64,000 nucleotides of DNA from CBDCZI01 sp965224495 (lineage in GTDB: Bacteria > Bacteroidota > Bacteroidia > Cytophagales > JAAEPT01). A model generated the notes under the pieces. It saw only the letters and a list, made by a program, of their open reading frames with translations. It was not told where the DNA came from and did not search any database. Numbering within the stretch: the stretch's first letter is position 1; each line of letters starts with the position of its first letter. Shown in pieces: positions 8,320-17,271 of the stretch. Made by a program: the position numbers and the translations under genes. The DNA is taken from assembly GCA_965224495.1 (NCBI GenBank), contig CBDCZI010000029.1, positions 310,001 through 374,000 on the forward strand, written 5' to 3'.

Positions 8320-8583
8320 GTTATCAAAAACGTTTTATTAGGGTTTCTAGTTTTTAACTGCTTCAGTTCAAAAAGTTCTTTACTATTGCTCAAGTTCAAA
8401 GGGTACATCTCAGGTATTTAAGAAAAATTTAGAAACGAATACCATTGATACGATTACTGAAAATTCTGATTATAATTATTGGTGGGTACAACTTTCTCCT
8501 GATCGCTTGGTAAAAGGTGTTTATTTGATAAAAATAGACCTTGATGAAACAGCACTAACTGAGCGAATAATTAAAAATCAGTA
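8320..8583 (+). pseudogene. Decayed small lipoprotein-like gene
   Basis: No intact reading frame exists, but two frames read like one protein. One frame (from about 8320) gives a signal-like stretch KNVLLGFLVFNCFSSKS. After a frame change near 8380-8400 another frame gives YCSSSKGTSQVFKKN, then SDYNYWWVQLSPDR and VKGVYLIKIDLDETALTER, ending at a TAG at 8581-8583. No start codon precedes it. I interpret it as a broken lipoprotein gene; the family is unrecognised. Confidence 0.4.
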
Positions 8584-8600
8584 GCAATTCTTATTGAACG

Positions 8601-10526
8601 CTATTCGTTAGTTATCGGCTCTATCCAACGTCCGTTGTCTTTGATGATATTGATGAGTTCTTCTAATGCATTGTCTTCCGAAATACCTCTTTTTACGACT
8701 TCTTGCCCTTTGTATAGCGTGATTTTCCCTTTTCCTACACCTACGTAACCAAAGTCGGCATCAGCCATTTCTCCTGGTCCATTGACGATACAACCCATAA
8801 TACCAATTTTTAAGCCTTTGAGATGCTCAGTACGTTGGCGAATCATTGCTGTGGTTTCTTGTAAATCAAACAATGTACGCCCGCACGAAGGACAAGAAAT
8901 GTATTCTGTTTTGGTAATTCTCGTTCTTGATGCTTGTAATGCCCCAAAAGTAATGCTATTGATTTTTTTAGGTGGTGTGGTGTTGTTTTTAAGTAGTGTA
9001 CCGTCACCATAACCATCGACCAAAAGTCCGCCAATATCAGTCGCTGTATACAATTGGAAAGCCTCACTCTCGATTGTATTGTAGTCACGGCTAACAATGA
9101 CTGGTGTAGTGATGTTGTTTTCTTCTAATAAAATAAAAGTTCGACGCAACTCGGCAAAAGCGTGTTTGTTGGTTGTTGATAAACATAAAATTAGTAGCTC
9201 GTCAGATTTGATTCTTTTTAATAATGTAGGAGTCAAATCTTGTAAGGTAACTTGAACGATTTTTATACCTTCTAATTTAGTTGAAAGGTATTCGTTTAAG
9301 GTGGCTAAAGGAATAGTATGTTTGTTATTTTGTGTCGCACAAGCCGAATAATCTACAACGGCTTTGAGTCCGTTGGGTAACATAAATGGAGGGAGGTGCT
9401 GCCCTAAATAAACATAATCAGCTCCCAAATCACTCATCGACCACTTATCTAATAACTCATTGTAAGTATGTCCGATTGCTTTTAAGTCGTCTTTTGTTAG
9501 TTCCTTTTGTGAGTAATCGGCAAGTACACGAGGTACATTTTCGTTACCAAAGTTGAGTACTTCGTGTGTTTTTCTTTTTTTGTAAGCGTAAGGGTCGCTT
9601 GTTAAGTTGGTTATTTCTGGAATTGTAGCGTGAGGAGTCCTATTGATGTACCTGTCTGCCAAAAGTTGAGCAACAGGTGCTTCAAATTCGGGAGCTTCGG
9701 TCAACGAAACACGGATTGTATCACCCAAACCGTCTTCTAATAATGTACCAATCCCTAAGGCTGATTTTATTCGACCATCTTCGCCTTCTCCTGCTTCAGT
9801 AACGCCCAAATGTAAAGGATAAGGTTTTAAATTTTCTTTATCTAAACGCATCACCAGCATACGGTAGGCTTGTATCATCACCTGTGTATTACTCGATTTC
9901 ATCGAAACAGTCAAGTTATGGTAGTCTAACTTCTCGCAAATACGGATAAACTCTAAGGCGGATTCAACCATTCCCAAAGGGGTATCGCCATAACGGTTGA
10001 CAATTCTATCGGATAACGAGCCATGGTTGGTACCAATCCGCATGGCTGTACCGTGTGTTTTACAAATAGTGACTAATGGAGAGAAACGTTCTTCAATACG
10101 GGTAATTTCTTCAGCATACGAATCATCCGTGTATTCAATGATTTCAAATTTCTTCTTATCAATGTAGTTGCCTGGATTGATACGCACTTTTTCGACAATA
10201 CGAGCAGCTACCTCAGCGGCGTTGGGAGTGAAGTGTATATCGGCTACTAAAGGAATAGATACGCCTCTTTTTGTTAATTCTTTTTTTATTTCGGCTAAGT
10301 TTTTTGCCTCTTTGATACTTGGTGCTGTCAATCGAACCAATTCACAACCTGAATCGACCATACGAATAATCTCTTCGACAGAACCTATTGTATCCATTGT
10401 GTCAACGGTTGTCATTGATTGAATACGGATAGGTTGTTCACCTCCTAACAGTAAATCACCGATTTTAATCTCGATTGATTTTCTTCTGCTGTATTTGTGT
10501 AAGAAAGAGGTGTATTTGTCGTACAT
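8601..10526 (-). CDS. ispG: 4-hydroxy-3-methylbut-2-enyl diphosphate synthase, long form
   Basis: Catalyses the penultimate step of the MEP isoprenoid pathway, converting MEcPP to HMBPP with a [4Fe-4S] cluster. It is 641 residues, against about 370 in E. coli. It is the three-domain form of Bacteroidota, Chlamydiae and plants, with a large insertion between the TIM barrel (about 1-290) and the reductase-like C-terminal domain (from about 530). Cluster ligands are visible in CPSCGRTLFDLQ and MGCIVNGPGEMADADFG. The N-terminal block IRIQSMTTVDTMDT is diagnostic. A -7 box lies about 24 bases upstream of the ATG. Confidence 0.97.
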   Translation of the reverse strand: MYDKYTSFLHKYSRRKSIEIKIGDLLLGGEQPIRIQSMTTVDTMDTIGSVEEIIRMVDSGCELVRLTAPSIKEAKNLAEIKKELTKRGVSIPLVADIHFTPNAAEVAARIVEKVRINPGNYIDKKKFEIIEYTDDSYAEEITRIEERFSPLVTICKTHGTAMRIGTNHGSLSDRIVNRYGDTPLGMVESALEFIRICEKLDYHNLTVSMKSSNTQVMIQAYRMLVMRLDKENLKPYPLHLGVTEAGEGEDGRIKSALGIGTLLEDGLGDTIRVSLTEAPEFEAPVAQLLADRYINRTPHATIPEITNLTSDPYAYKKRKTHEVLNFGNENVPRVLADYSQKELTKDDLKAIGHTYNELLDKWSMSDLGADYVYLGQHLPPFMLPNGLKAVVDYSACATQNNKHTIPLATLNEYLSTKLEGIKIVQVTLQDLTPTLLKRIKSDELLILCLSTTNKHAFAELRRTFILLEENNITTPVIVSRDYNTIESEAFQLYTATDIGGLLVDGYGDGTLLKNNTTPPKKINSITFGALQASRTRITKTEYISCPSCGRTLFDLQETTAMIRQRTEHLKGLKIGIMGCIVNGPGEMADADFGYVGVGKGKITLYKGQEVVKRGISEDNALEELINIIKDNGRWIEPITNE

Positions 10527-10549
10527 AACTTGAATGAATTAACGTAAGA

Positions 10550-10557
10550 CAAAGTTA
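10550..10557 (-). promoter_or_regulatory. Candidate -7 box for ispG
   Basis: TAACTTTG on the minus strand fits TAnnTTTG and lies 24 bases before the ispG ATG, in the narrow gap after the protease gene. Confidence 0.55.
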
Positions 10558-10559
10558 CT

Positions 10560-12968
10560 TTATTCTTTTACAAAGTGTAGTGTTTTTTGTTGTGTATTTG
10601 TTTCAACCGTGAGAAGGTATAAACCACGAGGTAGGGACGAACAGTCTATTTGCTGTTTGTAAGGTGTGATTAATAGTGTTTCTCCTAAAGTATTCCTAAA
10701 TGTGATTAGCTTGATGTTGCGTCCTTGAATATGGATACGGTCAGTGAAAGGATTGGGGAATATAATCAAATCATGTAGTTCTTCTAAAGAAGATATACCT
10801 GTACAAACCGTAGTCGTTATTTTTAGTGTATCCGAAAAAGTATCGGTTGCAGTAGCGCAACTTAAACCTGATGTCAATGTTGCTCGGATAGAGTCGTTGG
10901 TATTCAAATTATCTAAAGACACGGTATTTCCATTAGCGATAGTTAAATCGTTTTTAAACCATTCAATAGTTCCTGTAGTTCCTTTTCCCGCAGTTGTGGC
11001 TACGAAATTGACAGTAGCATCTTGGCAAATAGGCAAGGGAGTAGCCATTGCTATTGTTATTGTTGGAGTGATGTCATCTTGTGCCGTCATTGTTATCACG
11101 TTTGATGTTGCTATTGCGGCTGTTTTACATTCCTCGGTAGAGGTAAATACTAATTTTATTTCATCGTTTGTTGTCGGGTTATCGGTGTATTGAGCAGTCG
11201 TTACGGTAGGCGTGTTGTTTTTGAACCATTGGTACGTCCCGTTTCCTTCCTGATTTGAAATAGAGAAAATTGCAGAAGTACCTGTACAGATGATTTCTTC
11301 TTCTGTTTGAATAGAGATAGCCGTAGCGAAAGTTTCTTTTAAAATCATTGTTATCGTATTAGATTCTACTTGGGTACTGGTTACACAATTTAAAGAAGTA
11401 GTTAAAATAGCTTTTACGATGTCATTGTTTTTTAATTCGTTGGAACTGTAACTTGTAGCCGTTGATTTTAATATATTATTAACAAACCATTGGTAAGTTG
11501 GTGCACTTCCTTGGTTACTTTGTGCTGTGATAGAAAACAAGATGGTTTCGTCGTCACATACATTGGTAGCTGATGCTGAAATGGTGATTTGAGGTGTTGC
11601 TAATGAGCCTTTGCCATTGAGTGTCATTACGCCAGAGTTCGTAGGGTCTAAGTGAGGCTTTAGTTGTCTGTTGGCAGTTGTACCGTTCGATTCCCACGAA
11701 TAAGCCAATTTTCCATACCAATCGTAGCCATTGAGTTTGTTGCAGGCGGTATTTCCTCCGTTTAGGCTACCTACAAAATGTTTGTTTTGATCAAATAAAG
11801 GAGCCCCAGAGGAGCCACTTTCTGTAATACTGTGTCCGTTGGCTGTTGCTGTCCATTGTGTAACCCAATAAGTGTCGGCAACATTATTAATTGACGCATC
11901 AGAAACGGTAGGACTCGTAAAGGTAGATATTTTTTTAATGTCAAATTTTGGGTGGTGAATAGTAACACCACTCAAAGCAGGTGTGTTTTCCCTGTTCCAA
12001 CCCGAGTAGTGTACACAGTAAGAAGTAGGGATGTTTTGTTTTAGTTTGACAAGGTAAAAGTCAGAACCGTTATCGCCACCTCTGTCGTGACTTTGAGCAA
12101 CAAAAGTAGCACCAATCATTGTTTGAAAATTGATGTCAGATTCGCTTGCCGGGTTGTTACAATCAGACGACTCGTAATTAAAATAAAATTGCCAATCATC
12201 TAAATCACTTGTTGTCGAATAAATATCGGTATTTGCCTTGTTTGCACAATGCTCGGCTGTTAAGATGTAAGGTGTGAAGTCTTCGTTGGTGTTGTTCATT
12301 ATTGTGCCCGAACATTGCAGTAAAGCACCATTGTTCTTGGTTAATATTCTAACAACCGCTCTTTTTTGATCTTGCCAGTTGTTTCCTTCCGAACAATTTA
12401 CATTTAACAAGCAATTGCCGGAGCTACCAAATGCTTTTTTACGACGTGTTTTTTTTTGTTGTTTATTGATTACACCAATTTCATTTAATTTGAAAATTGG
12501 ACCTAATGTATTTAACGGGTGTTGGTAGATGAAAGATAATACCTCTCCATCAACCAGTAGGGTAGAGAATGAGCCTCCGTCTTGGTTGTCGTCAGAGGTA
12601 TAGGTGAAACGTTTTTTTGAATGGTTTCCTTGTATGTAAAGTAATCCTCCTTTTGGGATAGTGAACTCGTCAAAATACAAAACAAGACCGTCAGCTTGTT
12701 TCACGTTTAGTGTCGCTTCAAAATAAATAAACGCCCCTTTTTGAGTGAAGTTTTCGGAATTGATAAGTTCTTTATTAAATAGAATAGTTTGTCCTACTTG
12801 GTCTTTTGTCCATTCGGAAGTGTTTAACGAAGGGTTTTTAATAAAAAAGGTGTCACTGTGATTTGTGTTTTTACAAAATGAAAGGTACGCTGCTTCTTGA
12901 ATGGTTTGTTGACCAAATAGAAAAGAAGAAGTAATAACAGCTAAAAAGAGAGAGGGTAAATTTAACAT
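10560..12968 (-). CDS. Secreted trypsin-like serine protease with type IX sorting domain
   Basis: An 802-residue exported protease. Residues 1-20 are a signal peptide. The chymotrypsin-fold domain (about 185-455) has His240 (ILTAEHC), Asp303 (NGSDFYLVKL) and Ser387 (ESGSSGAPLF), in the style of lysyl endopeptidases; specificity is inferred only. Three Ig/PKD-like repeats follow (about 460-720), each with 'YQWFxNN' or 'IEWFKND' and a Cys pair. The last ~75 residues (IIFPNPFTDRIHIQG...GLYLLTVETN...KTLHFVKE) match the type A C-terminal signal for the type IX secretion system. The PorP/SprF gene lies 27 bases upstream on the same strand, so they are probably co-transcribed. Confidence 0.92.
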   Translation of the reverse strand: MLNLPSLFLAVITSSFLFGQQTIQEAAYLSFCKNTNHSDTFFIKNPSLNTSEWTKDQVGQTILFNKELINSENFTQKGAFIYFEATLNVKQADGLVLYFDEFTIPKGGLLYIQGNHSKKRFTYTSDDNQDGGSFSTLLVDGEVLSFIYQHPLNTLGPIFKLNEIGVINKQQKKTRRKKAFGSSGNCLLNVNCSEGNNWQDQKRAVVRILTKNNGALLQCSGTIMNNTNEDFTPYILTAEHCANKANTDIYSTTSDLDDWQFYFNYESSDCNNPASESDINFQTMIGATFVAQSHDRGGDNGSDFYLVKLKQNIPTSYCVHYSGWNRENTPALSGVTIHHPKFDIKKISTFTSPTVSDASINNVADTYWVTQWTATANGHSITESGSSGAPLFDQNKHFVGSLNGGNTACNKLNGYDWYGKLAYSWESNGTTANRQLKPHLDPTNSGVMTLNGKGSLATPQITISASATNVCDDETILFSITAQSNQGSAPTYQWFVNNILKSTATSYSSNELKNNDIVKAILTTSLNCVTSTQVESNTITMILKETFATAISIQTEEEIICTGTSAIFSISNQEGNGTYQWFKNNTPTVTTAQYTDNPTTNDEIKLVFTSTEECKTAAIATSNVITMTAQDDITPTITIAMATPLPICQDATVNFVATTAGKGTTGTIEWFKNDLTIANGNTVSLDNLNTNDSIRATLTSGLSCATATDTFSDTLKITTTVCTGISSLEELHDLIIFPNPFTDRIHIQGRNIKLITFRNTLGETLLITPYKQQIDCSSLPRGLYLLTVETNTQQKTLHFVKE

Positions 12969-12995
12969 AAATCGCTGCTTTTTATAAACAAGGAA

Positions 12996-14024
12996 TTAGT
13001 GTGTGTAAAAGTTCGGGCAAGGCATTCTTTTACTTGGGTTCTTTTTAATCTTAGGTTGTCCAAAAACATACGTCAAGTTCAACTCGTGTGAACCGCCACT
13101 TCTGGCAATTGCAAGTGTTGAAACTGTCCAATCATAGCTGTAAGTGACGTTAATGCTGTTAAATTTCATTCCTAATAAAAAGACAGCAGACTCATTATTA
13201 TGAAATTCTTTACTTAGCACTTTAAAAGGAATACCTCTGTACCAAAACCCTGCGATGTATTTGTGGTATAAAAAGTAAGTTCCGAAATCAAACTGATCTG
13301 ACTTTCCTTGGTGTTTGTATTGAAAAGTAGGTGTAATACTCACCTCTCGGTTGTCAGTAATAGCTAACCCTGTAGCGTATTTTTTTATCATAATTTTATA
13401 TCCACCTGTGTAGGCAAATTTGACAGGTAGTTTAGATACGTCATTTAAAAAAGAGAGATTAGGCGTGTTCATGTGATGAGCGGTGAAACCAAGCCAAAAC
13501 TCAGGTGTGTATAAGATGAAGCCCGAACTTGCATCCACAAAGTTAACCAAGCTCTTATTAAAAGAAGGAGCTGCGTTTACAATACCTGTTTCGTCAAACT
13601 GAGAAGGGAAAGTTAATACCGAGTAATCTACATTTTGAAAAGACCAACCTAATTGTAAGCCCATTCGCAAAGCAATACGGTTGGTTAAATGTAATTCGTA
13701 AGCATATTGAGCAGCCAATTGTGTAGAAGAAATCGAAGACTGTCCTTGTTGATCATAAAGGATGTATCCACCAAAACCACTGTTGTATTTTTTATTGTAA
13801 CCATCAAGAGAAACGTACGACGTGAGGTATTTAGACTCTAAACTTGGCCATTGCATACGTTGGTGAGTAGATACCCTTGTTCGATGAATACCACCAGCAA
13901 AGGCAGGGTTTTGGTATAAACCTACTTGGTAAAATTGTGTAAACTGAATATCTTGAGCGTAAGAAAAAACAGTCATAAACAATGTTATGCTGATAAGGAG
14001 CTGTATTTTTATTTTTTTAATCAA
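12996..14024 (-). CDS. PorP/SprF-family type IX secretion protein
   Basis: A 342-residue outer-membrane protein with a signal peptide (1-23, ending FSYA-Q) and the family's opening DIQFTQFYQVGLYQNPAFAGG. A barrel of many amphipathic strands follows, for example GGYILYDQQGQSSISSTQLAAQYAYEL. PorP/SprF proteins anchor or assist specific T9SS substrates and are typically encoded beside them. The protease downstream carries a T9SS sorting domain, which supports a dedicated partner role (inference). Transcription is divergent from the TPR/PD40 gene. Confidence 0.9.
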   Translation of the reverse strand: MIKKIKIQLLISITLFMTVFSYAQDIQFTQFYQVGLYQNPAFAGGIHRTRVSTHQRMQWPSLESKYLTSYVSLDGYNKKYNSGFGGYILYDQQGQSSISSTQLAAQYAYELHLTNRIALRMGLQLGWSFQNVDYSVLTFPSQFDETGIVNAAPSFNKSLVNFVDASSGFILYTPEFWLGFTAHHMNTPNLSFLNDVSKLPVKFAYTGGYKIMIKKYATGLAITDNREVSITPTFQYKHQGKSDQFDFGTYFLYHKYIAGFWYRGIPFKVLSKEFHNNESAVFLLGMKFNSINVTYSYDWTVSTLAIARSGGSHELNLTYVFGQPKIKKNPSKRMPCPNFYTH

Positions 14025-14077
14025 TGTGTTTATCTATTATTGAGTGTCGGATAAATAATTTTATCAAAAAGATGACT

Positions 14078-14085
14078 TATATTTG
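14078..14085 (+). promoter_or_regulatory. Candidate -7 box for the TPR/PD40 gene
   Basis: TATATTTG fits TAnnTTTG, 54 bases before the ATG at 14140. A minus-strand TATCTTTG at 14127-14134 could serve the divergent PorP/SprF gene. Neither has a clear TTG at -33. Confidence 0.4.
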
Positions 14086-14139
14086 AACTATTCCTTGCCA
14101 CTATGACTTAAAGGGGTAATCATAAACAAAGATATTAAG

Positions 14140-15717
14140 ATGAAACGTATATTGTTAACTATTTGTTACCTTTTACCAATTTTAATTTTCGCACAAAGTA
14201 AACAAACGATACTTCGGTACGAGTTAAAGGCAGAAGAGTCTTTTAGAAATAATGAATATGGAGAAGCACTTCAGTATTATGAGAAATACGAGGAACTGAC
14301 TGATAGGCTGTCTGTTGAGGTGAGTTATAAAATGGGGATTTCTTATTTAGAAATTTATCATTATAGAGAGGCTTTGATTTATTTAGAAAGATGTAGGAAT
14401 GAACGTTCGTTGTTAAATTTTTCTTACGATTATTATTACGCAAAATCGTTGCAACTAAACGATTTTATTAGTGAAGCGAAAATTTATTACCAACGTTACC
14501 TCAACTCAATTCAAGAAGAAAGGAACTACAAAAAGTTTGTTCCAGAAATAAAAAGAGAATTGGAAAGGTGCGATAACGCATTGGCATTGATGTCAAAACC
14601 AACAAAGGTAAAAGTGAGTTTGTTAGGTTTTGCTATTAATGGTCCTTTTGATGAACATTCTCCTTTGATTACGGCCGATGGGAATAAGATGTACTTTACT
14701 TCAGATAGAAAATCAACAACAGGAGGGCATAAATTCAAATTAGACGGTACTTTTTTTGAGGATATTTATGTCTCAAATAAAGTAAATGGAAAATGGGAGA
14801 AACCAAAAAAAGTGAGAGAATTGGACTCAAAAGACCATGACGCTTGTGTGGCGTTAAGTCATGATGGGCGTCAAATGATTATTTACCGTTACAGTCATAG
14901 TGATTTTTTCCATCGAGCAAAAGGACAATTGTATCTATCTAAGTTAAATAATAATCATTGGTCTAAACCTCAATTGCTACCTATTCCATCTTCAGCAAAA
15001 GCAAGGGAAGTAAGTGCTTGTTTTTCTATTAATGACCAAGAGATCTACTTTACTTCGGATAGAGAAGGAGGTTTTGGAGGGACTGATATTTATCGTACAC
15101 AATTAACCCATGGTGTTTGGAGTGAACCAATTAACTTGGGAGACTCTATAAATACACCTTATGATGAAGACGCACCTTTTGTGCACCCAAATGGAAAGAT
15201 GTTTTATTTTAGTTCTACGGGTCATAATTCAATGGGAGGGTATGATATTTTCAAAAGTAGATTAACGGGTAATCATGAGTTTTCTAAACCTCAAAATATG
15301 GGTTATCCAATCAATACAACAGGAGATGATATTAGTTTTTCAGTCTCTGCGGATGGACAAAAAATTTATTTTGCTGATAACCGTTCCGAAGGAAAAGGAG
15401 ATATGGATATTTATACAGCCGATTTTAAAGATGAAAATAATAACCTGTATATATTAAAAGGTAAAGTTTTGAGTGAAGAAAAGAATACGCCTTTAGATGT
15501 AGTGATTAACGTGTACGAAAGAGGTAAACAGTCTGTCTTGAGTGTTTATTCGTCTAATGCAATTACAGGAGATTTTGTGATCATGCTTAATGAAGGGAAA
15601 AAGTATGTAGTTGAAATCATAAAAGAAGGAAGAGAACCTTATATACAAGAAATTGATGTAGAAAAAATAACAGGTTTCAAATTAGATCAAAGGGATTTGA
15701 TTTTAAAAGCAAAATAG
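14140..15717 (+). CDS. TPR and PD40 beta-propeller envelope protein
   Basis: A 525-residue protein with a signal peptide (1-19). It has TPR-like helices (about 20-130), several PD40/WD40-like propeller repeats (about 150-435; the hallmark is MYFTSDRKS, IYFTSDREGGFGGTDIY, MFYFSSTGHNSMGGYDIF, IYFADNRSEGKGDMDIY), and a C-terminal carboxypeptidase-regulatory-like fold (ILKGKVLSEEKNTPLDVVINVYE). The architecture is that of the OmpA/PorE-type periplasmic proteins of T9SS organisms, but the usual C-terminal OmpA peptidoglycan-binding domain is missing. Next to a PorP/SprF gene, a role in T9SS or envelope assembly is plausible but not proven. Confidence 0.8.
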   Translation: MKRILLTICYLLPILIFAQSKQTILRYELKAEESFRNNEYGEALQYYEKYEELTDRLSVEVSYKMGISYLEIYHYREALIYLERCRNERSLLNFSYDYYYAKSLQLNDFISEAKIYYQRYLNSIQEERNYKKFVPEIKRELERCDNALALMSKPTKVKVSLLGFAINGPFDEHSPLITADGNKMYFTSDRKSTTGGHKFKLDGTFFEDIYVSNKVNGKWEKPKKVRELDSKDHDACVALSHDGRQMIIYRYSHSDFFHRAKGQLYLSKLNNNHWSKPQLLPIPSSAKAREVSACFSINDQEIYFTSDREGGFGGTDIYRTQLTHGVWSEPINLGDSINTPYDEDAPFVHPNGKMFYFSSTGHNSMGGYDIFKSRLTGNHEFSKPQNMGYPINTTGDDISFSVSADGQKIYFADNRSEGKGDMDIYTADFKDENNNLYILKGKVLSEEKNTPLDVVINVYERGKQSVLSVYSSNAITGDFVIMLNEGKKYVVEIIKEGREPYIQEIDVEKITGFKLDQRDLILKAK

Positions 15718-15772
15718 CGTTCTAATGTAGTTGAACGGTTTTCGTATATCTTACACATTTCATTTTAGCCAT

Positions 15773-15806
15773 AAAAAAAGTCTTTCAAAATGAATTGAAA
15801 GACTTT
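15773..15806 (-). terminator. Terminator of the Lys-Leu-Lys-Lys tRNA cluster
   Basis: AAGTCTTTCAA and TTGAAAGACTT pair. On the minus strand seven T follow. It lies just after the last tRNA of the cluster. Confidence 0.85.
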
Positions 15807-15811
15807 AGTAG

Positions 15812-15884
15812 TGATTCGACTGGGGCTCGAACCCAGGACCCTCTCCTTAAAAGGGAGATGCTCTACCAGCTGAGCTATCGAATC
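15812..15884 (-). tRNA. tRNA-Lys(TTT), copy 1
   Basis: A 73-nt cloverleaf: acceptor GATTCGA/TCGAATC, D arm GCTCAGCTGGTAGAGC, anticodon stem TCTCC/GGAGA with loop CTTTTAA (anticodon TTT), T arm CTGGG-TTCGAGC-CCCAG, discriminator A. It is the last gene of a minus-strand four-tRNA cluster. Confidence 0.96.
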
Positions 15885-15897
15885 GACCTATGTTTTG

Positions 15898-15982
15898 TAC
15901 CCACGGGGGGAGTCGAACCCCCACGAACGCAATGTTCACCAGCCCCTCAAGCTGACGTGTCTACCAATTCCACCACATGGGT
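15898..15982 (-). tRNA. tRNA-Leu(GAG)
   Basis: An 85-nt class II tRNA: acceptor ACCCATG/CGTGGGT, D arm GGTGGAATTGGTAGACAC, anticodon stem TCAGC/GCTGG with loop TTGAGGG (anticodon GAG), a long variable arm, T arm GGGGG-TTCGACT-CCCCC, discriminator A. It is embedded between tRNA-Lys copies. Confidence 0.95.
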
Positions 15983-16025
15983 GAGTAGACAGTTCCTTTG
16001 ATGTTATCTCTCAAAGAAACTTTAG

Positions 16026-16098
16026 TGATTCGACTGGGGCTCGAACCCAGGACCCTCTCCTTAAAAGGGAGATGCTCTACCAACTGAGCTATCGAATC
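16026..16098 (-). tRNA. tRNA-Lys(TTT), copy 2
   Basis: Identical to copy 1 except one D-loop base (CAGTTGG instead of CAGCTGG). Anticodon loop CTTTTAA. Confidence 0.96.
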
Positions 16099-16171
16099 GA
16101 CCTATTTGTTTATTCTCATTGCTGGTAATGAGAAAGAATTCTTTTAACGTCGTGTTTTAAAAGAATTTTAG

Positions 16172-16244
16172 TGATTCGACTGGGGCTCGAACCCAGGACC
16201 CTCTCCTTAAAAGGGAGATGCTCTACCAGCTGAGCTATCGAATC
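16172..16244 (-). tRNA. tRNA-Lys(TTT), copy 3
   Basis: Same mature sequence as copy 1. It is the promoter-proximal gene of the cluster. Confidence 0.96.
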
Positions 16245-16294
16245 AACCTATGTTTTTGGTTGCTTTAGGTAAGCTTTTTTACCTTATTGCGATG

Positions 16295-16302
16295 CAAAGG
16301 TA
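16295..16302 (-). promoter_or_regulatory. -7 box of the tRNA cluster
   Basis: TACCTTTG on the minus strand, 50 bases before the first tRNA-Lys. The -33 region is T-rich without TTG. The remaining 16303-16578 shows nothing else recognisable. Confidence 0.6.
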
Positions 16303-16578
16303 ATAGCATTTTTTCTAAAAGGAAAGCCTTAGCGAGAAAAATATAAATAATGTTTTTACAAGATGTTACAATGTGCTATAAATCAGCTTTAAAAGTGAAA
16401 TGTGTAAGTGGGGATACCTTTCTTGTAAAGTGTTTTTTTATGACTTCCGTAAAAAAAGAAAGAAAACAAGGTAAGGCGTCCTTGATTTGTCGATATTTGT
16501 ACTACAAACGTTTATTATTTCTTTGAAGGGATAATAATTGATTTTTCAGCGCGTTGTAATTAAAGAAAGAGAAAAGGG

Positions 16579-17271
16579 ATGAGTTATAAAAAGATAGTTT
16601 TTGTGGTGTTAAGTGTTTTTGTATTGTCAAAAGCAACTGCTCAGCGTACAAAACACTTGAATTTACCCCATTACGATGATAAGAAAATTCACTATGGGTT
16701 TCATTTGAGTTTGAATCATTCAGCGTTTAGGACAGTGCACTCAGACTGGTTTTTAGCTAATGATACGATTCAATATATGCACGGAGGAGGAAAGTCCGGT
16801 TTTGGCTTGGGCTTTTTGTTTAATTTTAGACTGTTTGAATACGGCGATCTTCGTTTCTTGCCGACAGTAGCTTTTTATGAACGGACGATTACCTATGGGG
16901 TAAAAGGTTTGGACCAAGAGGTTGTTGCTTCTTTTAACTCTTCGCATGTCAATTTGCCTATACTTTTTAAATACAAAGCCAAACGTCGTAGTAATGCACG
17001 GGTTTATATGGTTGGAGGGGCTAACTTTGGTTTTGAGGTTACGACGAAAAAGAAAACCAAATCTGATGATCAGTTGTTACTCAGGGGAGCGGAGCTTTCT
17101 TTGGAATATGGCGTTGGTGTAGATCTTTACCAACCTTATTTTAAGTTTGCCCCAGAACTTCGGTTTTCATTAGGGCTTACAAATTTGATTGACCCTACGG
17201 AAAGTATTTATTCGTTACCGATAGATAAGGTGATGTCTTATACAGTGACACTTTACTTGATGTTTGAATAA
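16579..17271 (+). CDS. porT: PorT/SprT-like type IX secretion outer-membrane protein
   Basis: 230 residues: a signal peptide (1-21, ending KATA-Q), then NLPHYDDKKIHYGFHLSLN, the region where PorT proteins carry a 'NLxxFDxKxxHFGF' block, and an eight-strand-like outer-membrane barrel ending in YTVTLYLMFE with a terminal aromatic residue. PorT is required for maturation or export of T9SS components. The assignment rests on the N-terminal block and length (about 230-240 is usual); a generic outer-membrane barrel (PF13568) is the alternative. It is a single gene beside the tRNA cluster. Confidence 0.75.
   Translation: MSYKKIVFVVLSVFVLSKATAQRTKHLNLPHYDDKKIHYGFHLSLNHSAFRTVHSDWFLANDTIQYMHGGGKSGFGLGFLFNFRLFEYGDLRFLPTVAFYERTITYGVKGLDQEVVASFNSSHVNLPILFKYKAKRRSNARVYMVGGANFGFEVTTKKKTKSDDQLLLRGAELSLEYGVGVDLYQPYFKFAPELRFSLGLTNLIDPTESIYSLPIDKVMSYTVTLYLMFE

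Noticed and set aside
8226..8408. 60-codon minus-strand frame after fabD
   Set aside because: It overlaps the fabD terminator and the plus-strand pseudogene; no sensible protein.
15795..16001. 68-codon frame across tRNA genes
   Set aside because: It is read through tRNA-Lys and tRNA-Leu, a common false gene.
15812..16244. The repeated ~73-base tRNA-Lys units as a CRISPR-like array
   Set aside because: The repeats are tRNA genes with unequal spacers and an interposed tRNA-Leu.
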